Source: SFTJ01 sp051871515 (GTDB lineage: Bacteria > Bacteroidota > Bacteroidia > Bacteroidales > Muribaculaceae). Taken from it: a stretch of 28,766 nt of DNA. Each line of letters starts with the position of its first letter. The stretch's first letter is position 1. A program made the position numbers and the translations under genes. The stretch lies in NCBI GenBank assembly GCA_051871515.1, contig JBJECY010000116.1:1-28766 (forward strand), written 5' to 3'. Of this stretch, positions 7,557-15,261 are shown piece by piece. The notes beneath the pieces are model-generated. The model had not been told where the DNA came from. It ran no database searches and saw only the letters and a list, made by a program, of their open reading frames with translations.

Positions 7557-8879
7557 TTAAAACTGCTTAATAAGTGAAACAACACGGTCAATTTCTTCTT
7601 TGCTGCGTCGTTCGGTGACGGCAAACATGATGGTGTGGTCGCTAATCTTCACGCCACCCAGCACACCGTTGTTGATGAGGTGCTGTTGCAGCTCATCGAC
7701 GTTGCCTTTATAGTCAAGGCAAAATTCGTTGAAGAATGGTTGGTTGAACGTGGGTGTGAAAAGTCCGGTTTCAATCAGTTGCTCTTGCATGTAGTGAGCA
7801 CCGTCGAGCGAGAGCTGTGCGGCCTCTTTGATGCCGTTTTTGCCCATGAGGCTCATGTAGATGGTCACCCACAATGCCATAAGGCTTTGGTTTGAGCAGA
7901 TGTTTGATGTGGCTTTTTCGCGACGGATGTGTTGCTCGCGCGCTTGCAGTGTGAGCACAAAGCAGCGTCGGCCTTGTGTGTCCTGAGTGCGACCAACGAT
8001 GCGTCCCGGCAGCTTGCGCAGCAGCTTCTCGGTGCAGCACATGTAACCGGCATACGGACCGCCAAACGACATTGGCACGCCCAGCGATTGCACGTCGCCT
8101 ACGGCGATGTCAGCGCCCCATTCACCCGGAGTGCGCAACAGAGCCAAGTCGGCAGCTACACTATTGATAACAAACAGAGCCTTGTGGTCATGGCAAGCGT
8201 CGGCCACGCCAGTGAAGTCTTCAACAATGCCATAGCGGTTGGGCTGTTGCATCACCACGCCAGCCACGCCACCTGCGTCAAGGCGAGCTTGCATATCGTT
8301 GAGGTCGGTGGCACCGTTGTTGGCGTCAATCAGTTCTATCTCAACGCCGTGGAAGTGGGCGTAGGTGAGAATCACATTAAGTGTGCGAGGGTCAACGGTT
8401 GATGACACAAGCACCTTGTTGGCTTTCTTAGCCGATGCTTTGGCCATGAGCACGGCCTCGGCAGTGGCAGTGGAGCCGTCGTACATTGAAGCATTAGAGA
8501 TTGCCATGCCGGTGAGCTCAGCCATCATTGACTGGAACTCGAAGATGTAGTGCAGTGTGCCTTGCGAAATCTCAGCCTGATAAGGAGTGTAAGAGGTAAG
8601 GAACTCAGAGCGCTCTACGATGCTTGGAATCACAGCCGGGGTGTAGTGGTCATAGACACCGGCGCCGGCAAAGCAGGTGAGCTGCTTGTTGTTGTCGGCC
8701 AGGCGAGTGAACATCTCGCGAATCTCAAGTTCGCTCTTTGCCTCGGGCAGGTTGTATTCCTTGCGGAAACGTATGCACTCGGGCACGTCGCTATAGAGGT
8801 CGTCGAGCGATGTCACACCAATACGGGCCAACATCGCTTGGATGTCGGCCTCGGTATGTGGAAAATACTTATATGCCAT
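7557..8879 (-). CDS. gcvPA: Glycine dehydrogenase (decarboxylating) subunit 1
   Basis: A 440-residue protein matching the N-terminal half of P-protein. It opens with YFPHTEADIQAMLARIGV, continues with CFAGAGVYDHYTPAVI and SQGTLHYIFEFQSMMAELTGM, and has the ASMYDGSTATAEA segment near residue 130. This subunit has the PLP-enzyme fold but lacks the lysine; it complements GcvPB to form the active heterotetramer. No frameshift or fusion remnant lies between the two genes, so this is a genuine split P-protein and not a broken fused gene. It starts 41 nt after gcvH. Confidence 0.95.
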   Translation of the reverse strand: MAYKYFPHTEADIQAMLARIGVTSLDDLYSDVPECIRFRKEYNLPEAKSELEIREMFTRLADNNKQLTCFAGAGVYDHYTPAVIPSIVERSEFLTSYTPYQAEISQGTLHYIFEFQSMMAELTGMAISNASMYDGSTATAEAVLMAKASAKKANKVLVSSTVDPRTLNVILTYAHFHGVEIELIDANNGATDLNDMQARLDAGGVAGVVMQQPNRYGIVEDFTGVADACHDHKALFVINSVAADLALLRTPGEWGADIAVGDVQSLGVPMSFGGPYAGYMCCTEKLLRKLPGRIVGRTQDTQGRRCFVLTLQAREQHIRREKATSNICSNQSLMALWVTIYMSLMGKNGIKEAAQLSLDGAHYMQEQLIETGLFTPTFNQPFFNEFCLDYKGNVDELQQHLINNGVLGGVKISDHTIMFAVTERRSKEEIDRVVSLIKQF

Positions 8880-8920
8880 AAAGCAATGAGTGTGAATGAA
8901 TTGTGCAACAGAAAGAATGA

Positions 8921-9304
8921 TTATTCGTTGGCGCAGAATTCCTCGTAGGCTTTGGCATCCATCAAGTTGTCGAGTTCGGCAGTGTCGCTGAGTTCAACCT
9001 TGATAATCCAGTTGGCAAATGCGTCTTTGTTGAGCAAGCCTGGTTCGTCTTCAAGAGCTTCGTTGATTTCAACCACGGTGCCGCTCACTGGTGAGTTGAG
9101 GTCGCTGGCAGCTTTCACGCTTTCTACTGCGCCAAATTCTTGACCGGCTTCAACCTCGTCGTCAACCTCGGGCATATCAACGTAAACCACTGTGCCAAGG
9201 GCATGTTGTGCATAGTCAGAGATGCCAATGTAGCCATAGTTGCCTTCGATTCTCACATATTCGTGTGTCTCTGAGTAGTAGAGACCTTCTTGAAATTTTG
9301 CCAT
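8921..9304 (-). CDS. gcvH: Glycine cleavage system H protein
   Basis: A 127-residue lipoyl carrier that shuttles the aminomethyl intermediate between P, T and L proteins. The lipoylated lysine is Lys64 in GAVESVKAASDLNSPVSG. The N-terminal YYSETHEYVRIEGNYGYIGI is also characteristic. The length is standard. It sits between gcvT and gcvPA; the lipoate ligase gene at the head of the operon is the likely source of its lipoyl group. Confidence 0.96.
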   Translation of the reverse strand: MAKFQEGLYYSETHEYVRIEGNYGYIGISDYAQHALGTVVYVDMPEVDDEVEAGQEFGAVESVKAASDLNSPVSGTVVEINEALEDEPGLLNKDAFANWIIKVELSDTAELDNLMDAKAYEEFCANE

Positions 9305-9406
9305 AATAAATTGTAAGTTTTTTTATTTGTGTTGTTATTAAATTTTTTGATTATCGGGGTTTTGTGCGGCTGCTTGCATGCTGCCGCAGCGGGGGTGTGC
9401 ACGCAC

Positions 9407-10492
9407 TTATTTCTTGTAGTGCTTATCGTAGAATTTCTTCTTGGTGATGGTGCCAGGGAATGTTTTCTTGCGGATTTGCACTTCAACGGTGTCGCCCAGT
9501 TGCAGACTTGCGTCAACCAGAGCCACGGCACAGCTGCTTTCCACTGAGATAAGGCGGTAGCCGGTGGTCACTTCGCCCACTTGCTTGCCGTCTTTGAGCA
9601 CTGCATATCCGTGACGAGGCACTGCGTTGCCTTGCAGCTCAATGCCGCGCAGGCGCTTGCTCACGCCCTCTTGTTTCTGCTTGATGAGTGCGTCGCGGCC
9701 AATAAACTCGGGCTTATCGAGTTTGCAGAACATACCCAATCCTGCCATGATAGGCGAAATCTCGTCGCTGAGTTCGTCGCCGTAGAGCGGCAGACCCACT
9801 TCAAAGCGCAAGGTGTCGCGGCAGCCCAGTCCGCATGGTTTGCAGCGTCCGCTTGCCATGAGGCTGTCCCACATGCTGTTGATGAGTGCGTGTGAGGCGT
9901 AGATTTCAAAGCCGTCTTCGCCGGTGTAGCCGGTGCGTGACACAATCACTGTTTCGCCGTTCACTTCAAGGGTTTTCACTGTGTAGAACACCAGTTCTTT
10001 GCATGCCAAGCCCAGCACTTCTTCAACCACAGCTTCCGAATCGGGGCCTTGCACTGCCAATTGTCCGTAGTAGTCGCTCTGATGGTCAATTACCACGTTG
10101 TAGCCGGCAGCTTGTTCGTTAATCCAAGCCACGTCTTTGTCGATGTTGGCAGCGTTGATAACGATGAAAAGGTCGTTGACGCCCATGTTATACACCAGCA
10201 GGTCATCAACCACGCCGCCGTGGGGATAGCACATCATGCCGTAGAAGATTTTGCCTTGAGGGGCATCGGCGATGTTGTTGGTGAAGATGTGGTTAACAAA
10301 TTTCTCGGCGTCGGGGCCAGTGACGCGCACTTCACCCATGTGTGAAACGTCGAATACGCCGCACTGATGGCGCACAGCATTGTGCTCATCAATGATTGAT
10401 GAATACTGAATAGGCATGTCGAAGCCGCCAAAGGGTGATATCAAGGCTCCTAAGGCCACATGTTTGTCATAAAGACAGGTTCTTTTGTTCAT
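9407..10492 (-). CDS. gcvT: Aminomethyltransferase (glycine cleavage T protein)
   Basis: A 361-residue tetrahydrofolate-dependent enzyme that releases ammonia from the aminomethyl arm of GcvH and forms 5,10-methylene-THF. Typical segments are LGALISPFGGFDMPIQY near the N-terminus, HQCGVFDVSHMGEVRV containing the conserved Asp and His, VSRTGYTGEDGFEIY near 190 and GLGCRDTLRFEVGLPLYG near 220, which is the folate site. The C-terminal barrel ends with TKKKFYDKHYKK. The length is standard. A 102-nt gap separates it from gcvH and 160 nt separate it from lplA, with no terminator seen in either gap. Confidence 0.96.
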   Translation of the reverse strand: MNKRTCLYDKHVALGALISPFGGFDMPIQYSSIIDEHNAVRHQCGVFDVSHMGEVRVTGPDAEKFVNHIFTNNIADAPQGKIFYGMMCYPHGGVVDDLLVYNMGVNDLFIVINAANIDKDVAWINEQAAGYNVVIDHQSDYYGQLAVQGPDSEAVVEEVLGLACKELVFYTVKTLEVNGETVIVSRTGYTGEDGFEIYASHALINSMWDSLMASGRCKPCGLGCRDTLRFEVGLPLYGDELSDEISPIMAGLGMFCKLDKPEFIGRDALIKQKQEGVSKRLRGIELQGNAVPRHGYAVLKDGKQVGEVTTGYRLISVESSCAVALVDASLQLGDTVEVQIRKKTFPGTITKKKFYDKHYKK

Positions 10493-10652
10493 ATTGTTTT
10501 AAGCGTTTTAAGGTTTGTTTTCAGTTATATATATGTTTATATTGTTGTCGGTGTGAGTGGTTAGCATGATGCTGAGATGCAGGCATTGGCGCTAAAGCGT
10601 GTTGCACACAAATATTGAGTGGATTGCAGCCTGCCGAGGTGATGAATAATGG

Positions 10653-11366
10653 TTATTTGCCAAATATGAATTCTGGTTTAAGATATTCTTCCTCAATTTT
10701 CTCAATCTGCTCCACGTCGTGGTAGGTGAGGGTGATTGACGAGTTGCACACATGGTCTTTGAGTTTTTGCTTGATTTCTTCAAGCGACATTGATGTGTGG
10801 TCTTTGAGCAGTGTGATGCGCTGCCGCACGCTTTCCACTCCGTGCTTTTGCAGTTTCTCTTTGCTCGGAGTGATGGCAGAAATCATGTTTTTCATCACTG
10901 TGTCATAGAGCAGCGTGCCGTGAGCAATGATTTTGCCGGGGATGTGATAGATGGCGTTGCCGCTCACTTTGGCATCGCCAATGAGCAGGTCGTTGTTTTG
11001 CGTCTTCACGGTGTCGATGTGCAAAATGTTCTCAAGCGCATTGGCAACCACGCTCATATAGCGGTCGAATGTTTTCTCCACGTTGTCGTCGCGAGTGATG
11101 TAAGAGAGCATCACGTTGTTGTGGTCGGCATATACGCATCCGCCACCGCTTTTGCGGCGATAGAACTGAATGCCATTGGCTCGGCAATAGTCAATGTTCA
11201 CCTCGTTCTCAATCACTTGGTGACGCCCAAAAATCACGGTGGGCTCCACTTGCCACATAAAGAAACAGTCATCGCTGTCAACCAACTTTTGTGCCACATA
11301 TTCCTCCATGGCCAAATAAAAACATAGGCGATGTTGCTTGTCGTCGGGTAAATTGACGTAAATCAT
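10653..11366 (-). CDS. lplA: Lipoate-protein ligase A family protein
   Basis: A 237-residue protein of the LplA/BPL fold that activates lipoate with ATP and attaches it to a carrier lysine. The signature RRKSGGGCVYAD starts at residue 70 and the lipoate-binding lysine is Lys133 in GDAKVSGNA. The protein is short: it has the large catalytic domain and only a small C-terminal extension (about 60 residues, with VRQRITLLKDHTSMS), so it may be a compact LplA variant or an amidotransferase-like member. First gene of the glycine cleavage operon, immediately downstream of a consensus promoter, which makes GcvH its obvious substrate. Whether it uses free lipoate or octanoyl donors cannot be read from the sequence. 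Confidence 0.88.
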   Translation of the reverse strand: MIYVNLPDDKQHRLCFYLAMEEYVAQKLVDSDDCFFMWQVEPTVIFGRHQVIENEVNIDYCRANGIQFYRRKSGGGCVYADHNNVMLSYITRDDNVEKTFDRYMSVVANALENILHIDTVKTQNNDLLIGDAKVSGNAIYHIPGKIIAHGTLLYDTVMKNMISAITPSKEKLQKHGVESVRQRITLLKDHTSMSLEEIKQKLKDHVCNSSITLTYHDVEQIEKIEEEYLKPEFIFGK

Positions 11367-11388
11367 ACGGGTTATTGTTTAAGCTATG

Positions 11389-11419
11389 CAAATATAGCTA
11401 ATATTGTATTCTTGCCAAA
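11389..11419 (-). promoter_or_regulatory. Sigma-ABfr consensus promoter for the lplA-gcv operon
   Basis: Read on the minus strand, TTTG (11419-11416) and TATATTTG (11396-11389) are separated by exactly 19 bp, an exact match to TTTG-N19-TAnnTTTG. Transcription would start about 20 nt before the lplA ATG. This is too short a leader for a glycine riboswitch, and none was seen. Confidence 0.8.
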
Positions 11420-11488
11420 TTGTTTTGAAGGAAATTTTTGGGATAATTAGATAAAACAATGTTGGGCTGCGGAACTGTGTCCGGGTCG

Positions 11489-11875
11489 TTAGTTTTTCAC
11501 CACAGGCAGAGAAAGCTCGGTCCAACCAAGATAGCCGTTGTTTAGCTCCACCACGCGGTATCCGTTTTGCGACAGTATTTTGGCGGCTTGCTTGCTGCGT
11601 CGGCCGCTGCGGCAATACACTGCCACGGTGCGCTGTTTGCTGAGCTGCTTCAGGGCGATGTCTTTAAAATCGTCTTGCAACACGTCGATGTTCACCGCCC
11701 GGGCAATGTGTCCTTGTGCAAATTCATCGGGAGTGCGGGCATCAAGCACCTGCACGGTGGTGTCGGCAATTGTTTTCTGAAATTCCTGAGGCGTTATTGA
11801 TGTGAAGTCGGCAGCGTTGCAGCCACCAAGGGCACCCATCAGGCAGCTGAGTAATGCAAAGATTGAGCGTTTCAT
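11489..11875 (-). CDS. Rhodanese-like domain lipoprotein
   Basis: A 128-residue protein. The start at 11875 is chosen over the longer open frame to 11992 because it overlaps the upstream stop codon (ATGA) and opens a proper lipoprotein signal: MKRSIFALLSCLMGALGGC, with a lipobox LGGC and lipidated Cys19. The remainder is one rhodanese domain: LDARTPDEFAQGHIARAVNID near residue 44 and the active-site loop CRSGRRS with catalytic Cys88. It is therefore predicted to sit at the envelope on the periplasmic side. Single-domain rhodaneses move sulfane sulfur or act in redox homeostasis; the substrate here is unknown. It is co-translated with the two-helix membrane protein upstream, suggesting a membrane-linked function. 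Confidence 0.85.
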   Translation of the reverse strand: MKRSIFALLSCLMGALGGCNAADFTSITPQEFQKTIADTTVQVLDARTPDEFAQGHIARAVNIDVLQDDFKDIALKQLSKQRTVAVYCRSGRRSKQAAKILSQNGYRVVELNNGYLGWTELSLPVVKN

Positions 11876-12141
11876 TGTGGTTGTTTCTTTTTGAGTGAGA
11901 AAAATGATTTCAGCCGTTTCACGCCCTCCACACCAAGAATAGTGAGCCCGGCATACTGAAAGGTCTTTGCCAAACCAAACAGCACGGTCCACAGCACGGC
12001 CTTAGTGGCTGCCGATGTAGGCAAGGCGGCTTGGGCAAACGAGGCTATGTAGCACGGAATGCAGCACAACAGCACGATGGCGCCTGTGCGAAACGATAGG
12101 CGAGACAGCCATTGGCGTACGCGGGCAAGAAACTGCTTCAT
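11872..12141 (-). CDS. Small two-helix membrane protein, unknown function
   Basis: An 89-residue protein I do not recognise by name. The N-terminus is basic (KQFLARVRQWLSRLSFRTG). There are two likely transmembrane helices, about residues 19-41 and 45-71, and a basic C-terminal tail (KRLKSFFSLKKKQPQ), which would place both ends in the cytoplasm. Its stop overlaps the start of the rhodanese lipoprotein by 4 nt (ATGA), so the two are translationally coupled. A -7 box lies about 14 nt upstream of the ATG. It may anchor or partner the rhodanese, but that is inference from position only. Confidence 0.72.
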   Translation of the reverse strand: MKQFLARVRQWLSRLSFRTGAIVLLCCIPCYIASFAQAALPTSAATKAVLWTVLFGLAKTFQYAGLTILGVEGVKRLKSFFSLKKKQPQ

Positions 12142-12154
12142 GTTTTTTTGGTGG

Positions 12155-12187
12155 CAAATTTACAAAATATTATCCACATTGACCAAC
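12155..12187 (-). promoter_or_regulatory. Promoter for the membrane protein-rhodanese operon
   Basis: On the minus strand a perfect -7 box TAAATTTG (12162-12155) is preceded by GTTG about 21 bp upstream. The predicted transcript would have a leader of about 10 nt. Confidence 0.55.
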
Positions 12188-12258
12188 ACCGCCTGATGAT
12201 TTGCACCGCTGTGGCTAATCAACCCCGGCATTGATTTCCTGCTTTGCGGAATTATAGC

Positions 12259-12266
12259 TATCTTTG
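12259..12266 (+). promoter_or_regulatory. -7 box directly abutting the PAP2 start codon
   Basis: TATCTTTG at 12259-12266 matches TAnnTTTG exactly and ends five bases before the ATG at 12272. A transcript from it would be leaderless or nearly so. No well-placed TTTG -33 element is seen. Confidence 0.5.
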
Positions 12267-12271
12267 CCCCG

Positions 12272-13123
12272 ATGAAAGCAAAAATAATAATATTGCTGAT
12301 GGCTTTGATGGCGATTGCAGGCATGCAGGCGCAAGTGCCTGCCGACACTGCTCGCATGGTGCTGGTGCAAGACAGCTCCTATGTGGCTCGCCAAACTGCC
12401 GAGGTTGAGCGCTTGTTGGCTGAGGCATATCTGCAAGCCGTGCTCGATTCCATTGAACATTCCTATAGACCCACGCCACGATTCCGCACCAAAGATTTGA
12501 TTTTGCCTGCGTCGCTGATTGCGGTGGGCACGGTGGCGGTGTGGGAACACAATCTGTGCAAGGCAAAGAATTATGCTTACGAGCATCTTGAAGCCTCTCA
12601 CACCCATGCCGATGACTATCTGCAATGGGCTCCGTTGGCGGTTGACATTGGTATGGCTGTGTGTGGCAAAAAGAGCAATTTCTCGCCAACCGAAGATATG
12701 CTTGCTTCGCTCACCTCGGTGGCGTTTATGTACGGCGTTGGTGCGGCTATGAAATATACCATACGCGAGCGTCGGCCTTACGACGTGAATGAGCGCAACA
12801 GTTTCCCTTCGGGGCATGTGGCACGGGCTTTCCGCTCGGCTGAGGCCATGCGAATACGTTACGGCAACTGGTGGGGTGCAGGGGGGTATGCCTTGGCAAC
12901 CACGGTGGCTTATCTGCGGCTTCGCAACGGCAAGCATTGGGTTAACGACGTGATTGGCGGTGCCGGATTGGGCATCTTGAGCACGCGGGTGGGCTATTGG
13001 CTGGCTCCGTGGGAGAAAAAGGTGCTGGGCCTTGAAGGCAAGCGGCGCACCGTGATGGTGGCAATGCCTTATTATGATGCGGTGCACAAGGGTGCCGGTG
13101 CCATGGTGGCGTTGCAATTCTGA
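12272..13123 (+). CDS. Secreted PAP2-superfamily phosphatase
   Basis: A 283-residue protein with a signal peptide (residues 1-20, cleaved after MQA). All three PAP2 motifs are present: KYTIRERRP (161-169), PSGH (179-182) with the catalytic His182, and RLRNGKHWVND (216-226) with His222 and Asp226 forming the charge relay. These enzymes remove phosphate from lipid phosphates such as phosphatidic acid, undecaprenyl diphosphate or lipid A 1-phosphate, with an active site facing the periplasm. The hydrophobic segments near residues 75-92, 118-131 and 203-216 are weak, so it may be a soluble or peripherally bound form. A 7-bp inverted repeat has the stop codon as its loop (13114-13130). Confidence 0.88.
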   Translation: MKAKIIILLMALMAIAGMQAQVPADTARMVLVQDSSYVARQTAEVERLLAEAYLQAVLDSIEHSYRPTPRFRTKDLILPASLIAVGTVAVWEHNLCKAKNYAYEHLEASHTHADDYLQWAPLAVDIGMAVCGKKSNFSPTEDMLASLTSVAFMYGVGAAMKYTIRERRPYDVNERNSFPSGHVARAFRSAEAMRIRYGNWWGAGGYALATTVAYLRLRNGKHWVNDVIGGAGLGILSTRVGYWLAPWEKKVLGLEGKRRTVMVAMPYYDAVHKGAGAMVALQF

Positions 13124-13163
13124 GAATTGCTTTGCGTGAAGGCAAAAAAATAGCCGCCAATTG

Positions 13164-13195
13164 TTTGGCTATGAGGCATGGATTAGGTAAATTTG
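13164..13195 (+). promoter_or_regulatory. Sigma-ABfr promoter for neuC-neuA
   Basis: TTTG at 13164-13167 and TAAATTTG at 13188-13195 are spaced by 20 bp. The predicted leader to the neuC ATG is about 110 nt. The inverted repeat ATAGCC/GGCTAT (13150-13155 and 13167-13172) brackets the -33 element. Confidence 0.65.
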
Positions 13196-13308
13196 TGATT
13201 GCCTTGCCAACGTCAGTCAAGGGGCTGCGCACGGCGGCATGAGCAATTGGTTTTAAGAATTTTGATGTGATTTAAATTATCTCTACTCTCCTTGAATATA
13301 CTATCACA

Positions 13309-14469
13309 ATGAAACGAAAGATATGCATAGTGACAGGCACGCGTGCCGATTGGGGGCTTTTGAGCCGCGTGGCGCAGGCTCTCAATGCCGACGCCAATGT
13401 TGAGCTGCAAATCGTGGCCACCAACATGCACCTGAGCGAGAAATATGGCAGCACCTGGCGCGAGATTGAGGAATGTGGTTTGCACATCACTCGCATGGTG
13501 CCCATGAGCGTGATTGGCGACGGTGCTCAAGCCACCGTTGAGGCCATGAGCCAATGCATGAGCGGTATGGCGCAGGTGTTCAGTGAGCTGCGCCCTCACT
13601 TGCTGCTGATTTTGGGCGACCGTTATGAGATGCTTGCCGTGGCAAGTGCGGCGCTCATATTCCGTATTCCCATTGCACATATAGCAGGCGGCGCTGTGAG
13701 CCGCGGCGCTTACGATGAGAGTATTCGCCACAGCATCACCAAGATGAGCCATTTGCATCTCACTGAGACCGATGAGTATAGGCGGCGCGTGATACAGCTT
13801 GGCGAGAATCCTGCCAACGTGCATAATGTGGGCGCAATGGGTGTATATAACATCAACCACATGCAATATCTCACTCGCGAGCAGCTTGAACAAGAATTGG
13901 GCACCGACATTCCGCAGGGCACATTGCTGTGCACCTTTCATCCTGCCACACTCGATGTGGTGGAGCCGCGGGTGCAGTGCGAGAATCTGTTGCGAGCCCT
14001 CGACCGCCATCAGCAGAACAAGGTGATATTCACCTATCCCAACAACGATACCAATGGCGAAGTGATAATTGAGATGATAAATGCTTATGCCGATGCTAAT
14101 CCGCACCGTGTGGCTGTGTTTGCCTCGTTGGGCATGAGGCGCTATCTCTCGGCGTTGCATTGCGTGGCTGCCGTGATTGGCAACTCGTCGAGCGGCATCG
14201 TTGAGGTGCCCTCGGTGCACATTCCCACGCTCGACATTGGTATTCGCCAGCAGGGCCGCCTCTCGGCTGACTCGGTGATTCACTGCGGTGTGAGCGAAAC
14301 CGAGATTAGTCAAGGGCTGGATGTGGTGCTGAGCCAGGGATGCCAACAGTTCTGCAAAAGCGTGAAAAACCCCTATGAGCAGCCCGACACACTTGAACGC
14401 ATTGTTGACGTTGTGTGCAACACGCCGCTCAACAACATAATTCTGAAACCATTCTACGACATTTCATGA
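13309..14469 (+). CDS. neuC: UDP-N-acetylglucosamine 2-epimerase (hydrolysing), NeuC family
   Basis: A 386-residue GT-B-fold enzyme that converts UDP-GlcNAc to ManNAc and UDP, the first step to sialic acid; related LegG-type enzymes act on the 2,4-diacetamido sugar for legionaminic acid. Typical motifs are CIVTGTRADWGLL at the N-terminus, ILGDRYEML near residue 103, AGGAVSRGAYDESIRHSITKMS near 126 and GNSSSGIVEVP near 298, followed by TLDIGIRQQGR. The hydrolysing subfamily (NeuC), not the non-hydrolysing WecB, is indicated by TGTRADWG and the DESIRHSITK region. Its stop overlaps the start of neuA (ATGA). NeuC and LegG substrates cannot be told apart from the sequence by eye. Confidence 0.9.
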   Translation: MKRKICIVTGTRADWGLLSRVAQALNADANVELQIVATNMHLSEKYGSTWREIEECGLHITRMVPMSVIGDGAQATVEAMSQCMSGMAQVFSELRPHLLLILGDRYEMLAVASAALIFRIPIAHIAGGAVSRGAYDESIRHSITKMSHLHLTETDEYRRRVIQLGENPANVHNVGAMGVYNINHMQYLTREQLEQELGTDIPQGTLLCTFHPATLDVVEPRVQCENLLRALDRHQQNKVIFTYPNNDTNGEVIIEMINAYADANPHRVAVFASLGMRRYLSALHCVAAVIGNSSSGIVEVPSVHIPTLDIGIRQQGRLSADSVIHCGVSETEISQGLDVVLSQGCQQFCKSVKNPYEQPDTLERIVDVVCNTPLNNIILKPFYDIS

Positions 14470-15167
14470 AGACATTATATGTGATACCTGCTCGCGGAGG
14501 CAGCAAAGGTATTCCCGGCAAAAACATCAAGCCCTTGTGTGGCAAACCGCTCATTGCTTATAGCATTGAGGTGGCTCGGCAGTTGGCTCCTGACTGCGAC
14601 ATCTGCGTGAGCACCGACGACCCTGCCATTGCCAATGTGGCTGAGCAGATGGGGCTAAAGGTGCCTTTTCTGCGCCCCGAATATCTTGCCACCGACCGTA
14701 GCGGCACCCACGAGGTGCTGTTGCATGCCCTCGACTTCTATGCCAAGCAGGGCGTGAACTACGACACTATGGTGCTGCTGCAACCCACTTCGCCCATGCG
14801 CACCGCCGACGATGTGCGCCGTGCACTTGATGTGTATAGCCCCGATATTGATATGGTGGTGACGGTGAAGGAGGCCGAGACAAACCCTTATTACAACTGC
14901 TATGAGACCGATGCCGATGGCTTTTTGCACATGTCGAAGGGCGATGGCAGCTATGTGCGCCGCCAAGACGCGCCGCGCGCATGGGAATACAACGGAGCAG
15001 TGTATGTGATAAACGTGGCAAGCCTGTTGCAGATGCCCATGAGCCGCTTTGCCAAGCGCAAGATGGTGGAGATGAGCCGCGAACGCTCGGTTGACCTTGA
15101 CACGCCCATCGACTGGCTCGTGGCAGAAATAGTGATGCAGCAACTTAAGGACCGCGGCGAGCTGTGA
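14466..15167 (+). CDS. neuA: CMP-N-acetylneuraminate (acylneuraminate) cytidylyltransferase
   Basis: A 233-residue enzyme that activates a nonulosonic acid with CTP to form the CMP-sugar. The start at 14466 overlaps the neuC stop by 4 nt and puts VIPARGGSKGIPGKNIKPLCGKP at the very N-terminus, where the nucleotide-binding P-loop-like motif belongs. Other family segments are DICVSTDDPAIANVA near residue 40, LLQPTSPMRTADDV near 100 and a C-terminal RERSVDLDTPIDWLVAE. It has the short single-domain form without a C-terminal esterase or phosphatase domain. Tight coupling with neuC indicates one pathway for sialic, legionaminic or a similar acid. The synthase NeuB is not in the window. Confidence 0.9.
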   Translation: MKTLYVIPARGGSKGIPGKNIKPLCGKPLIAYSIEVARQLAPDCDICVSTDDPAIANVAEQMGLKVPFLRPEYLATDRSGTHEVLLHALDFYAKQGVNYDTMVLLQPTSPMRTADDVRRALDVYSPDIDMVVTVKEAETNPYYNCYETDADGFLHMSKGDGSYVRRQDAPRAWEYNGAVYVINVASLLQMPMSRFAKRKMVEMSRERSVDLDTPIDWLVAEIVMQQLKDRGEL

Positions 15168-15261
15168 TGCATTGCAGCGGCGCGCCCCCCCGGCATCAGG
15201 GTAGGGTGTCACCGCTCATAATGACTATCCGATACATTTTCTTTATTATTACAAGCAAAAG

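Noticed and set aside
10493..10652. Glycine riboswitch before gcvT
   Set aside because: No glycine aptamer core motifs were seen in the 160 nt. An AATATTTG near 10609-10616 resembles a -7 box but lacks a -33 partner.
12215..13117. 300-codon minus-strand ORF opposite the PAP2 gene
   Set aside because: His- and Arg-rich composition typical of an antisense frame. The plus strand has all PAP2 motifs.
13213..14346. 377-codon minus-strand ORF opposite neuC
   Set aside because: No family resemblance, biased composition, and it lies wholly across a well-supported gene.
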